A DNA stretch of 64,000 bases, taken from Chlorobaculum thiosulfatiphilum. GTDB lineage: Bacteria > Bacteroidota > Chlorobiia > Chlorobiales > Chlorobiaceae. Below are positions 8,198 through 17,562 of this stretch, piece by piece (the stretch's first letter is position 1; each line of letters opens with the position of its first letter). Position numbers and translations under genes: made by a program. The notes beneath the pieces were generated by a model. It was not told where the DNA came from and ran no database searches. It was given only the letters and a program-made list of their open reading frames with translations. The DNA is taken from positions 62,001 to 126,000 of the forward strand of contig NZ_VDCH01000003.1 in assembly GCF_006265165.1 (NCBI RefSeq), read 5' to 3'.

Positions 8198-9067
8198 ATG
8201 ACCGCTGCCGCCGACCCCTCCAAAGCCGTGCTTTTGCTCTCCTGCCCCGACCGCGTGGGGCTGGTCGCGCGGATCGCCAACTTCATCTACGAGCGCGGCG
8301 GAAACATTCTCGACCTCAACGAGCATGTCGATGTGGAGGAGCATCACTTCTTTCTTCGCGTTTCGTGGAGCCTCGAGCACTTCTCGATTCCCGCCGCCGA
8401 CCTCGAATCGGCATTTACGCCGCTGGCCCGCGAATTCCGGGCGAACTGGCAGATTCGCCTCTCCGGCAAGCGGAACCGCATGGCGATCTTCGTTTCGAAG
8501 TACGATCACTGCCTGCGCGAAATTCTCTGGCGGCACAGCCTCGGGGAGTTCGACATCGACATTCCGCTCGTCGTTTCCAACCACGCCGACCTCGCGCCGC
8601 TTGCCGAAGCGCACGGCATTCCGTTCCACGTCATTGCGGTGACGGCGGAAACCAAGGCGGAGGCGGAGCGGCGGCAGATGGCGCTGTGCGACGAGCATGG
8701 CATCGACACGATCGTCTTGGCGCGGTACATGCAGGTGCTCTCGCCGGAGTTCACCGGGCGCTGGCCGGGCAGGATCATCAACATCCACCACTCGTTTCTT
8801 CCGGCTTTCGTTGGCGGCAACCCGTACCGGCAGGCCTACCGGCGCGGCGTGAAGCTGATCGGCGCGACCAGCCACTACGTTAGCGACGAGCTTGATGAAG
8901 GGCCGATCATCGAGCAGGACATTATCCGCATCTCCCACCGCGACACGCTCGACGACCTGGTGCGCAAAGGGCGCGACCTCGAACGCATCGTGCTGGCGCG
9001 GGCCTTGCGGCTGCACTGCGAGCACCGAATCCTGCTCAACGGCCGCAAGACCGTCGTGTTCGACTGA
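8198..9067 (+). CDS. purU: Formyltetrahydrofolate deformylase
   Basis: Hydrolyses 10-formyl-THF to THF and formate, balancing one-carbon pools and feeding formate to purine synthesis. The 289-residue product has an N-terminal ACT domain (LLLSCPDRVGLVARIANF) and a C-terminal formyltransferase domain with the RYMQVLSPEF segment and NIHHSFLPAF (catalytic Asn and His). The conserved Asp is in YVSDELDEGPII. The ATG at 8198 is chosen because homology begins there; the frame is open further upstream to 8108 but that extension looks non-coding. Length matches the family (about 280). Confidence 0.93.
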   Translation: MTAAADPSKAVLLLSCPDRVGLVARIANFIYERGGNILDLNEHVDVEEHHFFLRVSWSLEHFSIPAADLESAFTPLAREFRANWQIRLSGKRNRMAIFVSKYDHCLREILWRHSLGEFDIDIPLVVSNHADLAPLAEAHGIPFHVIAVTAETKAEAERRQMALCDEHGIDTIVLARYMQVLSPEFTGRWPGRIINIHHSFLPAFVGGNPYRQAYRRGVKLIGATSHYVSDELDEGPIIEQDIIRISHRDTLDDLVRKGRDLERIVLARALRLHCEHRILLNGRKTVVFD

Positions 9068-9124
9068 ACTGCGCCGGTCGCGGAGTTTTTGTACCATGAA
9101 GTATCGTCAGAGACAGGAATCCAG

Positions 9125-10048
9125 ATGAGCGAGCACGACCATAACCACGAGCACGAGCACGGTCACGCCGGGCATCATCACCACGCGGTCGGGAGCATCA
9201 AGAGCGCCTTTTTCCTGAACCTCGGCTTTACGATTTTCGAAGTGGTCGGAGGTGTGCTCACCAACAGCACGGCCATTCTCGCCGACGCCGTGCACGATTT
9301 CGGCGATTCCATCGCGCTCGGGCAGGCGTGGTATTTCGAGAAGCTTTCGGGCCGGACGGGCGACAAACGCTACTCCTACGGCTATCAGCGCTTCTCGATC
9401 TTCGGGGCGCTCGTAAGCGCTTTGCTGCTGCTCGTCAGCTCATTCGTGGTGCTCGTCGAAGCCGTGCCGCGCCTGATCCATCCCGAACTGCCGGACGCCA
9501 GAGGCATGGCTGCCATCGCGCTGGTCGGCGTGGCGGTCAACTCGCTCGCCATGCTGCGCCTCAAGGGGCAGAAGGGGATGAACGCCCGCGTCATTGCGCT
9601 GCACCTGCTCGAAGACGTGCTCGGCTGGCTCGCGGTGCTGCTGGTTTCGGTGGTGCTGCTTTTCGTCAACCTGCCCATGCTCGACCCGCTGCTCGCCATC
9701 GTCATCACGCTCTACATTCTCACCGGCGTGGTGAAAAACCTCCGGGCGCTCGTGCCGGTCTTCCTGCAAGCCGTGCCGAGCGAACTCAGCCTCGACAAGG
9801 TGGTCAGCGAAATCCGCCAGACAGAGCACGTCAGCGGAGTGCATCACGCCCACCTCTGGTCGCTCGACGGAGAGCGCACGGTCTTCACCGCCCACCTCGA
9901 AATCGACTGCGACGTCAACCTCGCCGAGTACGCCAGCATTAAAGAGGAGATTCGCAAGCTCGTCGCCCGCCACGGCATTTACCACTCCACCGTAGAACTC
10001 GAATACCCCGGCGAAGTATGCCGAAACGAGCCGCATAAAGGCGGGTAA
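9125..10048 (+). CDS. Cation diffusion facilitator family metal exporter (CzcD/ZitB-like)
   Basis: Inner-membrane metal/proton antiporter of 307 residues, most likely for Zn(II). The N-terminus is very His-rich (HDHNHEHEHGHAGHHHH). TM segments include the family metal-site pattern: ADAVHDFGDS in TM2 and a matching segment in TM5 (HLLEDVLGW). The C-terminal cytoplasmic domain follows (HHAHLWSLDG near residue 240). The ATG at 9125 is chosen because the His-rich region starts there; an upstream in-frame start at 9089 exists but looks weaker. Confidence 0.9.
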   Translation: MSEHDHNHEHEHGHAGHHHHAVGSIKSAFFLNLGFTIFEVVGGVLTNSTAILADAVHDFGDSIALGQAWYFEKLSGRTGDKRYSYGYQRFSIFGALVSALLLLVSSFVVLVEAVPRLIHPELPDARGMAAIALVGVAVNSLAMLRLKGQKGMNARVIALHLLEDVLGWLAVLLVSVVLLFVNLPMLDPLLAIVITLYILTGVVKNLRALVPVFLQAVPSELSLDKVVSEIRQTEHVSGVHHAHLWSLDGERTVFTAHLEIDCDVNLAEYASIKEEIRKLVARHGIYHSTVELEYPGEVCRNEPHKGG

Positions 10049-10079
10049 AATAAGGGACGGTTGGCCCGAATTCTCCCCC

Positions 10080-10108
10080 GTAGGGGCGGCTCTTGCGGCC
10101 GCCCTTTT
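10080..10108. repeat. REP-like palindrome (GTAGGGGCGGC type)
   Basis: GTAGGGGCGGC followed by seven bases and then GCCGCCC and a short T run. It makes a perfect 7-bp GC stem. A close copy with two changes follows hypE at 55860, and related GTAGGGGC elements are at 46488-46610. Placed just after the CDF gene, it may also serve as its transcription stop. Confidence 0.75.
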
Positions 10109-10198
10109 CTTGTACAGGCGTACGCCCCATGTGCTCTCATCGTATTTTTGCGTAATTTCCGCTTATACGAACGGCCTTTCAATTTCACCCCCTGAGCC

Positions 10199-10381
10199 AT
10201 GCGAATCATCAAAGTGCTCATCGCCTCGCCTTCCGATGTTGGCGAGGAGCGCAAGATTGCCGAAGAAGTTATCACCGACTGGAATACTCGCCATAAAGGT
10301 AATAATGGGCTTTGGCTTGAACCGGTGCTGTGGGAACTCGACGCCGCGCCGGAGATGGGAAAGCTGGTCATTGCTGCATGA
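10199..10381 (+). pseudogene. Truncated N-terminal fragment of a DUF4062-type protein
   Basis: Sixty codons starting MRIIKVLIASPSDVGEERK. From memory this is the start of DUF4062 (TIR-like) proteins, which continue after PEMG with a ...RPQ-type segment and several hundred more residues. Here the match stops at PEMG and six unrelated codons lead to a stop, so the gene is a remnant cut after about 52 residues. DUF4062 domains often sit at the front of large NTPase or defence-type proteins. It opens an AT-rich patch of orphan genes, consistent with decay of an acquired element. Confidence 0.65.
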
Positions 10382-10480
10382 ATTCTTGGCCCTTTTGTAT
10401 TTTTTTATTTATAGATGTATCATCAAGAGAGAAGTATCCGAAGTACCGCTTTTATCTCTAAAACCAATAATTTTCCGGAT

Positions 10481-11194
10481 ATGAGCCTCTCAACTTGCCG
10501 CGAATGCGGCGGCCAAGTCAGTAAATCAGCTAAATCTTGCCCTCATTGCGGGGTTCCTTACCCAGCTACCTCGAAAAGGATTCGATTCGCTTCCGGTATT
10601 GCGGTTTTTTTTGGGATATTATTTATTGGCCTTATTTTTGTTGGAAGCTGCTCGTCAAAACAAGATCACCAACCGCCAGCATCAAAGGAACAAACACAAG
10701 TCGATTCATCAAAAAAATCTGCTGAACAGGATTCGATTCAAAGGGAAAAAGAATACCATGAAACAATTGCGGCAATGATTCCTAATGAATTTAAATGGTT
10801 GCTGGCTTATTCAGATCCATCAGGAAACACTGCCTATGTTGATTTATACAGTCTTAAATGTGTTGGCAATGCTATAATTCATGGAACAGGGACAATTGAG
10901 TATTGGGCTTTAAAAAACTTTTCTGATGATGAATCGGTAAATTCAGATTTAAAAGGGGTTAAAAGCGCTTTAATGCACTATACCGTTCAACTGAACTATT
11001 CGCCGGATTTAATCTTATGGAAAGCCGACATCGGAAGATTTTATTCAGAATCTGATATGAAAGGACGCATTGTCGTAGAACTCGTGAACCCATTCCCGGC
11101 CTCAAAGCATGGGATGAATGCTATCGATGCCGCTACCGCAGGAGTAGCTGTAAAAGCTGGAATTGTGAATTACGGCTGGAGTTTTATAGATTAG
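10481..11194 (+). CDS. Zinc-ribbon membrane protein of unknown function
   Basis: A 237-residue protein with an N-terminal zinc ribbon (CRECGG near residue 5 and CPHCG near residue 20, two CxxC pairs) is followed by one hydrophobic segment (residues about 35-57) and a Ser/Lys/Gln-rich linker. The last part is a globular domain of about 150 residues that I do not recognise (MIPNEFKWLLAYSD onward). The topology would place the ribbon inside and the C-terminal domain outside the membrane. Base composition is much more AT-rich than the flanking genes, a sign of acquisition. ATG 10481 is chosen because the zinc ribbon begins at once. Confidence 0.65.
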   Translation: MSLSTCRECGGQVSKSAKSCPHCGVPYPATSKRIRFASGIAVFFGILFIGLIFVGSCSSKQDHQPPASKEQTQVDSSKKSAEQDSIQREKEYHETIAAMIPNEFKWLLAYSDPSGNTAYVDLYSLKCVGNAIIHGTGTIEYWALKNFSDDESVNSDLKGVKSALMHYTVQLNYSPDLILWKADIGRFYSESDMKGRIVVELVNPFPASKHGMNAIDAATAGVAVKAGIVNYGWSFID

Positions 11195-11265
11195 TATACG
11201 TAAGCAATGTTCAAAACGTGTTTTATAGAATCTCAAGTAAAAGAATCCCTTTTTTTGAACGAATA

Positions 11266-11928
11266 TCATTTGGCAAGAAATAGACTATTATAGGCCGATA
11301 ATACATCTCTTTTCATTTCATTGCTTTGCAGTAAATAGGCCCATTCAAGAAAAACATTTTTCGTTATTACACCAGCTAATTGCAGCATTTCTAAGATTTG
11401 TTTTTCCGAATAATTAGCCGTCTTGGCTGCCACTTGTAGATTCCCTCCATGAGTTAGGTTATGCATAGTATTGATAACGCTATCCGTAAATGCAGATAAT
11501 TCACCACTTTTGTAAGGATCGAATTTTATGATCTCTTTAACGCAGCTTTTAACCCCAATAAACCCATTTTTGCTTGTATAAATTTTTTTTATTTCAGATT
11601 CATCATTTTTACAATGATAAATCCAAACGCCTCTGATGAAAGCTTCAAATTGAGGGCGAAGTAGAGCCGCCGCAGAACAGTAATGATTGCCAGAAACCAA
11701 TGTTAGCATTGCAGAATGATGTTCTAAGGCTAAATTTAAAAAACCCATTGTAATGCCATCTTTTAATGTATGTATGCTAACCCCTGGATAAATATTTATG
11801 ATGTTCAGGAATTTAGCAGAACGTGAAATATATTCGTTTACCTTCATAAGATTTTGGTATTGTTTTTTTTGCTTAATCAGATAAACAAGTTTTTCATATA
11901 AAAAATCACCTGCAGCGGCAAGTAACAA
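11266..11928 (-). CDS. Hypothetical protein, possibly DUF5677/DUF6988-like
   Basis: This 220-residue, largely helical protein starts at TTG with GGAAAG upstream. Visible features are RPQFEAFIRGVWIYHC near residue 95 and a later MHNLTHGGN near residue 155; this His/Arg pattern reminds me of small helical families found near mobile elements, but I cannot assign one. Strongly AT-rich, like the neighbours on both sides. Function unknown. Confidence 0.6.
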   Translation of the reverse strand: MLLAAAGDFLYEKLVYLIKQKKQYQNLMKVNEYISRSAKFLNIINIYPGVSIHTLKDGITMGFLNLALEHHSAMLTLVSGNHYCSAAALLRPQFEAFIRGVWIYHCKNDESEIKKIYTSKNGFIGVKSCVKEIIKFDPYKSGELSAFTDSVINTMHNLTHGGNLQVAAKTANYSEKQILEMLQLAGVITKNVFLEWAYLLQSNEMKRDVLSAYNSLFLAK

Positions 11929-12017
11929 GTTGAGCTTTCCGACTTAAAACTGACTCAAATGTCCGAACCAAAGACTTCATCCGAAGACATTTTCCTTTTC
12001 ACACATTATGCCATCGG

Positions 12018-12338
12018 TCAAATCGAAAAACTAACACCGAGTTCGGTATTCCTAATGCTGAAATTTCTATTCAAATGACCAGATAAAATAGAGTTGCCAT
12101 CATTTTTGGTGATCTCAACACCCGTTACATCTTTAAAATCGGCAGACGAACCATGTAACCACTCAATCTTGTCGGGGTTGCGACCGGCGCTCAGGTGGCG
12201 ATCGACACTCATTTTAGTTATTGTTTCCCCAAATTCAACCAAAACGGTTTGATCGGAAAAGGATTTTTCAATCCGCTTACGGCCAATTGATTCGGTAATG
12301 AGTTTAATCGTTACAGGAGAGTATCTTGAGTGTGACAT
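12018..12338 (-). CDS. Hypothetical protein
   Basis: A 106-residue ORF starting ATG (MSHSRYSPVTIKLITES). No motif recognised, no signal peptide, no TM segment. AT-rich and orphan, within the same patch as the zinc-ribbon gene and the DUF4062 remnant. A short plus-strand ORF (11958-12077) overlaps its 3' end and could be another remnant; neither can be assigned. It could be non-coding. Confidence 0.4.
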   Translation of the reverse strand: MSHSRYSPVTIKLITESIGRKRIEKSFSDQTVLVEFGETITKMSVDRHLSAGRNPDKIEWLHGSSADFKDVTGVEITKNDGNSILSGHLNRNFSIRNTELGVSFSI

Positions 12339-12648
12339 AGTGAAAAAATTATTTTTTTGGTGATACCTTATCTCATTTCAATTTAAAATACCGTGAAGCA
12401 AGATTTCTCGCAACGCATAAAATAAATAAGTCAGAAATGAGTATGAGCCAACCTCCTTGTTCATGACTATCAAACTGCTCACGTCTCTCAAGCTTTTAGC
12501 GGGACATTCGTTGCCCGAAGATGTTCGATGACGCGCCGACCACCGTGCCGGTGTTGAAGTGGGTACTGATACCCTGAATCCCTGAGCACGCAAACCCGGA
12601 ACTCTGAAGCGGGGATTTTGTTGTTCCTGAAAAAACTGGAGAACACCG
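12339..12648. other. Gene-free stretch before the lipocalin gene
   Basis: Transition from the AT-rich patch to normal composition. Only very short ORFs are found (for example a 22-codon one at 12463); none has a recognisable product. The lipocalin promoter should lie in the right part. Confidence 0.5.
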
Positions 12649-13182
12649 ATGAAAAAATTATTTTTGCCTTTGCTGTTGTGGATCGCCACGCTTGCCGGGT
12701 GCGCTGGCGCGCCGGAGGGGATCGTGGCGGTGGATAACTTCAAGCTTGACCGCTACCTCGGCACCTGGTACGAGATCGCCAGAATCGAGAACCGCTTCGA
12801 GCGCGGCTCCGAGCAGGTGTCGGCCAACTACACCCTGCGCAAGGACGGCATGGTGCAGGTGCTCAACAAGGGCTACTACCCTGACAAAAAGAAGTGGAAA
12901 ACCGCCGAGGGCAAAGCCAAATTCGCCGGAGACCCGAACGTCGGCGCGCTGAAAGTCTCCTTTTTTGGCCCCTTCTACGGCCCGTACAACGTTTTCGCCC
13001 TCGACCGCGACAACTACTCCTGGGCAATGGTAACAGCCTCCAGCCGGGACTACTTCTGGATTTTAGCCCGCACCCCGCAAATGGAGCCAGCGCTCTACGC
13101 CAAACTGCTCGAAGAGGCAAAAGCGCAAGGCTTCGACACTTCGCGGGTTATGAGAACAAGGCAGGTGTCCGCAACACCCTGA
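12649..13182 (+). CDS. blc: Outer-membrane lipoprotein lipocalin
   Basis: A 177-residue bacterial lipocalin of the Blc type. A lipoprotein signal with lipobox LAGC places the acylated Cys at about residue 18. The first lipocalin signature is DRYLGTWYEIARIENRFERG and the end of the barrel holds the conserved YFWILARTPQ. Blc binds fatty acids or lysophospholipids at the inner face of the outer membrane. It is a single gene with no obvious partner. Confidence 0.93.
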   Translation: MKKLFLPLLLWIATLAGCAGAPEGIVAVDNFKLDRYLGTWYEIARIENRFERGSEQVSANYTLRKDGMVQVLNKGYYPDKKKWKTAEGKAKFAGDPNVGALKVSFFGPFYGPYNVFALDRDNYSWAMVTASSRDYFWILARTPQMEPALYAKLLEEAKAQGFDTSRVMRTRQVSATP

Positions 13183-13274
13183 CATCGTAATGTTGTTTTA
13201 TTTCATGTATTTCGCATGACTTGTTTAAGCGTATATGATTGCTTGCAGCTTCAGCATAAACGGAGGATATGAAT

Positions 13275-13727
13275 ATGGCAAATCAGGAATTCGAACCGTC
13301 GGTCTTTGAGCTTTACAAACTCTACAAAGAGACGACCGAAAAGGTGAGTGACAGGCGTGCGGTGGCGAATACCTGGATGCTTTCGGTCAATAGTGCTCTT
13401 GTAGCTTTTTATGTTCTCATGGAGAAAGGAAAGGAGATTGTTGGTTCATCCGGTCGTCATCTGTGGCTTTTCGCTCTTCCTGTGGCTGGATTCATCATCA
13501 GCATGGCATGGGCTGCCCTGCTTGTTTCTTACCGAAAGATCAACCATGCGAAGTTCAAGGTTCTCATGGAGATGGAACACCACTTCCCGTATGCTTTGTA
13601 CACTCGTGAAGATCAGATTCTTCACGAGTCGAAGCGCTGGAATCTCAGCAATATCGAAAGCTGGATCCCTTGGGCGTTCGGCTTGCTTTATGCTTTTCTT
13701 GCTATAGTGGTATTGTGCGGCTGGTAG
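13275..13727 (+). CDS. Small integral membrane protein, RipA-like
   Basis: A 150-residue protein with three hydrophobic segments: NTWMLSVNSALVAFYVLM near residue 35, a second near residue 65, and one at the C-terminus. A soluble region between them contains MEHHFPYALYTREDQI. The pattern of a short helical head, ..RR..NTW.LSVN.AL.., then TMs resembles proteins annotated as RipA-family octameric membrane proteins; this is recollection only. The ATG at 13275 is preferred over 13269 because CGGAGG at 13261-13266 is then 8 bases away instead of 2. Confidence 0.6.
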   Translation: MANQEFEPSVFELYKLYKETTEKVSDRRAVANTWMLSVNSALVAFYVLMEKGKEIVGSSGRHLWLFALPVAGFIISMAWAALLVSYRKINHAKFKVLMEMEHHFPYALYTREDQILHESKRWNLSNIESWIPWAFGLLYAFLAIVVLCGW

Positions 13728-13786
13728 TAAAGTTGCTGCTTTTCATTGGCGATGTGGTTAGCGGTAACGTCGCCTAAAACATAAAC

Positions 13787-15508
13787 TTACACATTTCCCT
13801 CCCCGTGCTGCAAGCGCCACATTCCCGCGTAAAAGCCGTCGAGCTTGAGCAGCTCTTCGTGGCTGCCGCGTTCGATTACCTTGCCTTCGTAGAGCACAAT
13901 AATATCGTCGTAGCGCTCCATGTGGTGGAGGCGGTGGGTGATGGCCATGACCGTCCGGCCTTGGCTGGTGCGGTGGAGGGTGTCGAGCAGCGCCTCTTCG
14001 GTAACGGCGTCGAGGTTGGCCGTGGCTTCGTCGAGCACGATCACTGGGGCGTTCTGCAAAATCATCCGCGCGATGGCGAGGCGCTGCTGTTCGCCGCCGC
14101 TGAGGTTCATGCCGTGCTGGCCCGCCCAGTCATCGAGGCGGCCTTGCAGGCTGTCGAGTCCCGACATCGTGAGCGCCTGGCGGAGCTGCTCGTCCGTTGC
14201 GTCCGGCGCGGCGAGCAACAGGTTTTCGCGGATGGTCTGGCCGAAGAGGTACGTCTTTTGGGAAACGACCGCGATGTTGCGGCGCAGCGCTTCGGGATCG
14301 AGCCGGTCGATGTTCTGCCCGCCAATCGAAATCGTGCCCTGCGTCGGGTTCCAGAAGCGCACCATGAGCGAGGTGATGGTCGATTTGCCCGCGCCGCTCG
14401 GGCCGACGATGGCCGTCCGGCTGCCTGGCGGTACGCTGAACGATACGCCGTCGAGCGCGGGGCGATCCGAGCCGGGGTAGGTGAAAGTGAGATTTTTGAC
14501 TTCGATGCCAGTTGATTTCGGGAAGGGTTCCGGTTTCGCTGGCGGAACCACTTCGGGTTTGGCGTCGATGATTTCGAACAGGCGCTCGCCCGCCCGGACG
14601 TCCGCCTCGATGTTCTGCACCGAGCCGGTGAGCGGCAGGAACGCCTCGAACGAAGCCATGACGCCGAACACCACCGAGGCGAGCGTGACGCCGTTCACCG
14701 CGCCGCTTCTGGCCAGCGGCAGCATCGAGTAGAGAATCCAGATCACCGCGCCGTTCATCGCAAGTCCGGTCAGCGATTCGTGCAGCCCCTCGATGAAGGC
14801 GGCCCGTTTCTGCAAGGCGAGCTTCTTTGCTTCGGCCTCGCGCAGCCGCGCGGTGTAGTCGCCGACCATGCCGAAAACGCGCAGTTCGCTCATGCCCTGC
14901 ACCATATCGACCGCGAGCACCTGCTGTTCACCCTGGAGCGCGGTGATGCCGCGGGCCGTGCCTCTGGCGAGCCGTGCCGTCAGCATCGGCACGGCGATTC
15001 CGGCGACAAGCTGCGAGGCGAGCACCCCTTCGGCGGCCTGGATCGACCAGTGACCCACGATGAACCACATGAGCAGCGTCACCAGCGCGGCGGTGACGGG
15101 CGGCGAGAGCACACGGGCGTAGATGTTTTCGAGGCTCTGGATGTCATCGACGATCCGCTTGAGCAGGTCGGCGCTCCGGTAGGCGGCGAGCCGGGCCGGG
15201 GCGAGCGGCTCGACGGCGTCGTAGAACCAGACGCGCAGCCGGGTGAGTATCCGAAACGTGGTGTTGTGTGACATGAGCCGCTCGGCGTAGCGGATTACGC
15301 CGCGAGAGATGCCGAAAAAGCGTACGCCGGTGATGCCGATCTGCAACGCCGAGAGCGCGGGCATCAGCGCGGCGGTGGTGATGAGCCAGGCCGAAGCCAT
15401 CAGGAGGCCGATGCCGCTGCCGATGGTGGCGAAGCCGATGAGCGCGGCGAGGAGCATCCACCAGGCGAAGGGGCGGGTGAGGCCGACGAGGCGGAGGAAG
15501 GTCTTCAT
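13787..15508 (-). CDS. cydC: Thiol reductant ABC exporter subunit CydC
   Basis: Half-transporter of the CydDC exporter, which moves glutathione/cysteine-type reductant to the periplasm and is needed to assemble cytochrome bd. The 573 residues carry six N-terminal TM segments (SGIGLLMASAWLITTAAL is typical of CydC) and a C-terminal ATPase with Walker A GPSGAGKST, Q-loop, signature LSGGEQQRLAIAR and Walker B VIVLDEAT. Its start overlaps the cydD stop by 4 bases (ATGA). Confidence 0.92.
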   Translation of the reverse strand: MKTFLRLVGLTRPFAWWMLLAALIGFATIGSGIGLLMASAWLITTAALMPALSALQIGITGVRFFGISRGVIRYAERLMSHNTTFRILTRLRVWFYDAVEPLAPARLAAYRSADLLKRIVDDIQSLENIYARVLSPPVTAALVTLLMWFIVGHWSIQAAEGVLASQLVAGIAVPMLTARLARGTARGITALQGEQQVLAVDMVQGMSELRVFGMVGDYTARLREAEAKKLALQKRAAFIEGLHESLTGLAMNGAVIWILYSMLPLARSGAVNGVTLASVVFGVMASFEAFLPLTGSVQNIEADVRAGERLFEIIDAKPEVVPPAKPEPFPKSTGIEVKNLTFTYPGSDRPALDGVSFSVPPGSRTAIVGPSGAGKSTITSLMVRFWNPTQGTISIGGQNIDRLDPEALRRNIAVVSQKTYLFGQTIRENLLLAAPDATDEQLRQALTMSGLDSLQGRLDDWAGQHGMNLSGGEQQRLAIARMILQNAPVIVLDEATANLDAVTEEALLDTLHRTSQGRTVMAITHRLHHMERYDDIIVLYEGKVIERGSHEELLKLDGFYAGMWRLQHGEGNV

Positions 15509-17247
15509 GCTGCAACCTCCTCCATCGACGAGAAGATCGCCTGCCGGTAGAAACCCGCGTCCGCCATCAGTTCGCCGTGCGTACCGCTCTGCGCTATCCT
15601 GCCGCCGTCAAGCACCACGATGCGGTCGGCGTTGCGGATGGTTTCGAGCCGGTGCGCGATCATCACCACCGTGCGCCCGCGCATCAGCACCTCCATCGCC
15701 TTGCGGAGCTGCGCTTCGAGGATCGGGTCGGTGTGCGAGGTCGGCTCGTCGAGCAAGAGGAGCGGCGCGTCCTTCAGGAAGGCGCGGGCCAGCGACAGCC
15801 GTTGCGCCTCGCCGCCGCTCAGTCGCGCCCCCTCTTCGCCGATCATCGTCTCCAGCCCTTCGGGCAGCGAGCGCACCATGTCGAAGAGGCCGGCCTGCTT
15901 CAGCGCCTTGTCGATCTCATCCTGCGTGGCGTCGCGCCGGGCCATCAGGAGGTTGTCGCGGATGGTGGCGTTGAAGAGAAAGGGATGCTGCGGCACCCAG
16001 GCGATCTGCCGGTACCACGAGTCGAGGCTGAACTGGCGCACCCTGCGGCTGCCGAGCGAAATCGCGCCATCGGCGGGTTCGACGAAGCGCAGGAGCAGGT
16101 TCAGGAGCGTACTCTTGCCCGCGCCGCTGGGGCCGGTCAGGGCCGTCACCGTGCCCGGCTCGATGGTGAGACTGACGTCGTCGAGCGCCGCTTTGCCGCT
16201 GCCGGGAAAGCGGTAGCTCAGATTGTCGATGACGATGGGGCGCGTCGAAACCTCGTTGGCGTCGAGGTCGCACGAACCCGCTTTGGGAATCTCGCTTGCG
16301 CGGTCGAGAATTTCGTGCATCTCCTTCGAGGCGGTGACGCCCTCCATGCCCGCGTGGAACTTCGTGCCGAGCTGGCGGAGCACGAGGTAGAACTCCGGCA
16401 CGAGCAGCAGCGCGAAGAGGCCGGGGCGGAAGGGCAGATGGCCGCCGAGCAGCCGCAGGCCGATGCTCACCGCCACCACCGCCGTGCCGAGCGTACCGAC
16501 CAGTTCGAGCGTCAGCGAGGAGAGAAAGGCGATTTTCAGCACCTGCATCGTCGAGTGGCGGAAGTTCTCGCTCGCCTCTTCGATGCCGTCGCGCCGCGCC
16601 TTGGCCTGCGCGAAGAGCTTGAGCGTCGAGAGGCCCTGCAACATGTCGAGGAAGTGACCGCTCATGCGGCTCATGGTGTTCCACTGCTTTTCGGTGGCCG
16701 CGCTTGCCCGTTTGCCGATCAAAATCATGAAGAGCGGAATGAGTGGAGCCGTCAGCACAAGAATCAGCCCGGAGAGCCAGTCGGCGGGGAAGATCGCCAC
16801 GAGGATCACCAGCGGAACAATAAGCGACAGAAGGAGTTGCGGGATGTACTGGCTGAACCAGGCATCGACTGACTCCACGCCCTTGAGCAGCGTGGTGACG
16901 ATGCGCCCGCTCTGCGCCGAACGGGCGAACGACGGCCCCAGCGCCGCGATGGTGCCGGAGAGCCGTTCGGTCAGCGTTTTGCGGATGGCGAGTGTGCCCT
17001 TTTTGGCCTCGTGATGCCCCGCCCAGCCGAAGAGTACGCGCAACGTGCTGAAGAGCGCGAAGAGGCCCACGAGCGGCAGAACCTCCCGCCACGCCGGAGC
17101 CTGCCGGAACGCCATCTCAATGATGCCGCTCAGCATCCACGCCTGCGCCACCAGCATAAGCGCCCCCACCGCGCCCGCGAGGCCCGACAAAATGAAAGGC
17201 CGCTTCTGTTCCGAAAGCAGCCGCATGAGGTTCCGGTCAATGTTCAT
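15505..17247 (-). CDS. cydD: Thiol reductant ABC exporter subunit CydD
   Basis: The 580-residue partner of CydC: six N-terminal TM segments, then an ATPase domain with Walker A GPSGAGKST near residue 370, signature LSGGEAQRLSLARAF near 475 and LLLLDEPTSHTD. It is the first gene of the cydDC operon. The bd oxidase genes that it serves (cydAB) lie 3 kb upstream on the same strand, separated only by a restriction-modification pair on the other strand, so cydAB-cydDC was probably once contiguous. Confidence 0.92.
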   Translation of the reverse strand: MNIDRNLMRLLSEQKRPFILSGLAGAVGALMLVAQAWMLSGIIEMAFRQAPAWREVLPLVGLFALFSTLRVLFGWAGHHEAKKGTLAIRKTLTERLSGTIAALGPSFARSAQSGRIVTTLLKGVESVDAWFSQYIPQLLLSLIVPLVILVAIFPADWLSGLILVLTAPLIPLFMILIGKRASAATEKQWNTMSRMSGHFLDMLQGLSTLKLFAQAKARRDGIEEASENFRHSTMQVLKIAFLSSLTLELVGTLGTAVVAVSIGLRLLGGHLPFRPGLFALLLVPEFYLVLRQLGTKFHAGMEGVTASKEMHEILDRASEIPKAGSCDLDANEVSTRPIVIDNLSYRFPGSGKAALDDVSLTIEPGTVTALTGPSGAGKSTLLNLLLRFVEPADGAISLGSRRVRQFSLDSWYRQIAWVPQHPFLFNATIRDNLLMARRDATQDEIDKALKQAGLFDMVRSLPEGLETMIGEEGARLSGGEAQRLSLARAFLKDAPLLLLDEPTSHTDPILEAQLRKAMEVLMRGRTVVMIAHRLETIRNADRIVVLDGGRIAQSGTHGELMADAGFYRQAIFSSMEEVAA

Positions 17248-17466
17248 CGCACAGACTGTTTGGAGCCGGAAGGATAGTTATGTTCGTTCATGGTGAGAAT
17301 TTACGAAATCAACCCGCTACCAATGGTAAAGAATTCCCACGAGCGATGCAACAGGCGGGCGAGGTCTGTTCATCACGCAATGCCGATCGCCTGAAGGGGC
17401 AGCTCTTTTTCCGTATATTTAAAAAAACAGAGGGGATTTCAAGACCTGCGGAGCCAAAATTGACTT

Positions 17467-17553
17467 ATGAGTACTGTTTACAAGCAGAAAATCACCGGAC
17501 TGATTCAATCTCTGGACCTTGGAATTGATCTCGATGTACAGGTTGGCTGGTGA
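17467..17553 (+). other. 28-codon ORF in frame with, and just before, the restriction endonuclease gene
   Basis: ATG at 17467 opens 28 codons (MSTVYKQKITGLIQSLDLGI...) ending at TGA 17551-17553. After TGA and three codons the same frame continues into the endonuclease at 17563. The peptide looks protein-like and might be the displaced N-terminus of the endonuclease cut off by a nonsense change, or a small leader ORF. The rest of the gap 17248-17562 shows nothing recognisable and should hold promoters for cydDC and the R-M pair. Confidence 0.4.
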
Positions 17554-17562
17554 CCATCGACG

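Noticed and set aside
11958-12077. Plus-strand short ORF starting MSEPKTSSEDIFLFTHYA
   Set aside because: Looks protein-like but is only about 39 codons and overlaps a minus-strand ORF; too little to call a gene, listed only as a possible remnant.
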